Below, piece by piece: positions 61,955 through 64,000 of a stretch of DNA of 64,000 nt. The notes under the pieces were generated by a model. The model was not told where the DNA came from. It did not search any database and saw only the letters and a list, made by a program, of their open reading frames with translations. Both the position numbers and the translations under genes were made by a program. Every line of letters begins with the position of its first letter. The first letter of the stretch is position 1. The stretch comes from Capitulum mitella (taxonomy: Eukaryota; Arthropoda; Thecostraca; Pollicipedomorpha; Pollicipedidae), in assembly GCA_030062745.1 (NCBI GenBank), contig CP099840.1, positions 7,684,138 to 7,748,137 of the forward strand. The letters are read 5' to 3'.

Positions 61955-63025
61955 CTTGGGGGGCAAGCGACGCACACAGGGTCACGACACAGCACCGACA
62001 CAAAGGACGGACGCCGACAACGACAGAGACGACGGCAGCGACAAACGACGCAAGAACAGCCATCCCAGCAGGAAAACGGTACATAAATCATACCGCTCAT
62101 CGTCATTACTTCAACACAGATTTAATGACAAGCGTGTTAAAATGCGCAGTTGTGCAGTTTGACTATCGCAACATGCAACAAGTAACAAATTCTGCCACGT
62201 ATCGTGCAAGCATGCATGTCAGAAACAGAAGATGAAACAGTAAAGGATATTAAGGATAATTAGGTATTAACAGATCCTTTACAACCACAACAGGTGAAAA
62301 CAACTACGGTTTCGAAAGTGGGACCCGCGTAAGCCATGCAAGAATAGCAGGACTGCCGGATATCCCCAAATGAGGGTAGAAATAGGAACTGATAAGTTCT
62401 ACGATGTGAGGATGTCTGATTTCTTTGTAATGGACAAAAATGCATGGAGTCGTTTGAAAAGAAAGTAGGATTATCATGTGCTAGCATATTCCAAAAGCAA
62501 ACCCAATAAATCGCTTCAGCTAATGAGAACAAGCTCAGAAATCCTGATAACCTGATCACGGATAACATACCGACATCGTTGATTGTGGCGTCGTGCAGCA
62601 TTCACGTTTTTCAATGATGTTATGTGCCGGTAAGGAATGTCAAAAAAATGCCTGGATTATTTAACCAGCAGCTGCATAAAGTGTCCTATGTTTTGCTTAC
62701 AATGAAGTTGGAACATGCGCAGAACTTTATATTTGTCTTTCAAGTGCTTTACGGGCCACGCAACGGTATATCCTACAGATATATTGTGTTCAAGGGTAAA
62801 TTCGTTTATCAGCATGTCTCTTATGCAATCCCCCGCAACATCGAAACAAGTCTGCGTAGTCTGCCGTCGGAATGGAATCACGCGGAAGCCCAAAATATCA
62901 CACATTTTATCACCATTCACAAGGTTCGAAAGTGACGCCATCGAAGTGAAGAGAAACAGCAGATAAGCAGACTCCTTTGCTAAGAAAGACTGGCTCTACC
63001 GTGACCTTAAAATACTCCAAATTAC
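61955..63025 (-). other. intron of about 1.1 kb
   Basis: AT-richer spacer between the two upstream exons. A segment at about 62700-62790 has an acceptor-like CTGTAG and a donor-like CATT|GTAAGC around an open stretch. Its phase (1 to 1) does not fit the phase-2 junction of the flanking exons, so it is not called. Confidence 0.65.
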
Positions 63026-63437
63026 TATGAAAGGGCGCAGCCATCCCGAGCTTTGGTGTTGGGCTCTGAGTCTTTTCCATCTGCTCCAGTGACAGAGTGT
63101 GACCTTTCCGTTTCCTCTACTCGAACCCCCGTCTCAAAGCCGTTCCGTGAGAAGTCATCGGACAAGCTATGCTCCAAAGTTCCGATTCCAGACGAGTCCT
63201 CGGGGACTGATCTCAGTGTTTGTTCCTCCGAGACGTCAGAATCTCTGTCGGTGGCTTCACCCGAGTCGGAGCGGCCAACCGGCGGGCGCCTAGAGAGCGA
63301 TGGTGCCGCCACCTTTTTATAGATGGCGTCTAAATCGACCTCAAGAGGATCGCCGCGATCCGAGTGCTCCTCGGGGCAAGGAAGTGGGTGCGATGCAGCT
63401 GTTGAAGGGGTTCCAGTGTGTCCAAGATGATAGCAGG
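63026..63437 (-). CDS. btsz: bitesize-like gene, upstream coding exon (internal)
   Basis: Internal exon of about 137 codons on the minus strand. Its 5' boundary is a strong acceptor: a pyrimidine-rich tract (TCCTCCTGCTTTTTCTAACAG) ends at 63438. The downstream edge is a weaker donor, ATA|GTAATT, at 63026/63025; without splicing there the frame hits a stop at once. The exon starts in phase 1 and ends in phase 2. Joined to the giant exon at 61950 it makes a Tyr codon and stays open. The peptide is hydrophilic and Ser/Asp/Glu-rich (SDSGEATDRDSDVSEEQ, EDSSGIGTLEHSLSDDFSR), like a disordered linker, in AT-richer surroundings that otherwise lack coding character. No Slp homology domain is visible. 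Assignment to the gene rests on strand, phase and composition. The hydrophobic stretch just before the acceptor belongs to the intron and is not a signal peptide. Confidence 0.75.
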
Positions 63438-64000
63438 CTGTTAGAAAAAGCAGGAGGACAGATGCTGTTAGTTCAGTGGGCATGGAAATCATGAAACCTG
63501 AATATACGTGAGGAGAAAAACCAGCCACAATGCACTTGTTACACATCACTTCGTGGACATGTAGCTTTTGTGATGATTAAGAGTCCATGGGTGGAACCCC
63601 TATATTTTTGGTGTGCATCACAAAAAGTTAAAATTACGGCTATTTCAGTGCACAGACGAAACATACCCAAAACCGTTTCCGTTAACACCATAAATTTGGG
63701 TGTGGTTCAACTGTTAAAGTTCATGTAAAAAGTACTGTATGTAAATTTAATGTAAATGTAAACAACTGCAAAAAGTTCAACGACCAAAGGATCAGCAAAA
63801 TCCTTCCACCACCTGTTAAAAGTATCGGTACGGGAGATTAATCTGAGTGAAAATGCAATATTGCTCCCTGGACATGTCCTTGGTAGTGTTTTAGGCTATC
63901 ACCACCGGAAATAAAACATAAGTACGGTTAGCACGTTAGCGGTTAGTACGATAACTTAAAGTGATACGGACGAAGCCAGTGCTCCGGGTAAATACCGCCA
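63438..64000 (-). other. intron upstream of the first visible exon (runs off window)
   Basis: AT-rich, no coding signal. It contains the polypyrimidine acceptor tract of exon 63026-63437 next to the exon. Upstream exons, including any Slp homology domain, would be beyond the window. Confidence 0.65.

Noticed and set aside
61955..62084. N-terminal hydrophobic segment of the giant frame as a signal peptide
   Set aside because: It lies before an acceptor AG and a pyrimidine-rich stretch; the protein family is cytosolic.
62687..62790. Possible exon between 63026 and 61950
   Set aside because: Phase 1 to 1 does not match the phase-2 junction of the flanking exons, and the region is AT-rich without coding bias.

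Overview
The window is animal nuclear DNA, almost certainly arthropod. It has short exons with GT/AG splice sites in long introns, many micro- and minisatellites, a tRNA-derived SINE, decayed DNA transposons and a 499-base run of N. The very GC-rich exons and the gene content would fit a crustacean, perhaps a barnacle. That taxonomic placement is inference, not something read directly.

I can support one protein-coding gene, read on the minus strand across the whole window and running off both ends. It is a synaptotagmin-like protein of the Bitesize (btsz/Slp) type. In transcription order the exons are: 63026-63437; one giant exon 55082-61950 (about 6.9 kb, 2,290 codons of low-complexity, acidic/Ser-rich scaffold sequence); a weak 51-nt candidate at 40193-40243; 37520-37606; 35748-36401 (possibly starting at 36478); 15136-15314; and three exons (4241-4422, 2724-2826, 1746-1907) that together encode one complete C2 domain (C2A). 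Reading phases agree at every proposed junction. The C2B domain and stop codon should lie before position 1. The N-terminal Slp homology region, if this isoform has one, should lie beyond 64000. In Drosophila, Bitesize binds phosphoinositides through its C2 domains and Moesin through its linker to organise apical actin and E-cadherin.

The rest is intron. 1-4.2 kb: C2A exons, with a 41-42 bp triplication of the last exon's 3' end and splice donor. 6.6-12 kb: 23-bp and 22-bp minisatellites. 21.2-21.5 kb: a 61-bp array. 22.5-24.2 kb: CA/TA repeats and a SINE. 24.0-28.1 kb: a 4.1-kb DNA transposon with terminal inverted repeats, probable target-site duplication and a broken transposase gene. 30.2-31.1 kb: remnant of a second transposase-like gene. 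31296-31794: assembly gap. 33.9-35.3 kb: long CA/CACACC and GA tracts immediately downstream (in RNA sense) of exon 35748-36401. 44.3-45.7 kb: a tandem segmental duplication of about 0.72 kb. 46.4-54.4 kb: GC-rich DNA packed with minisatellites. Most long open frames outside the listed exons are by-products of tandem repeats or high GC.
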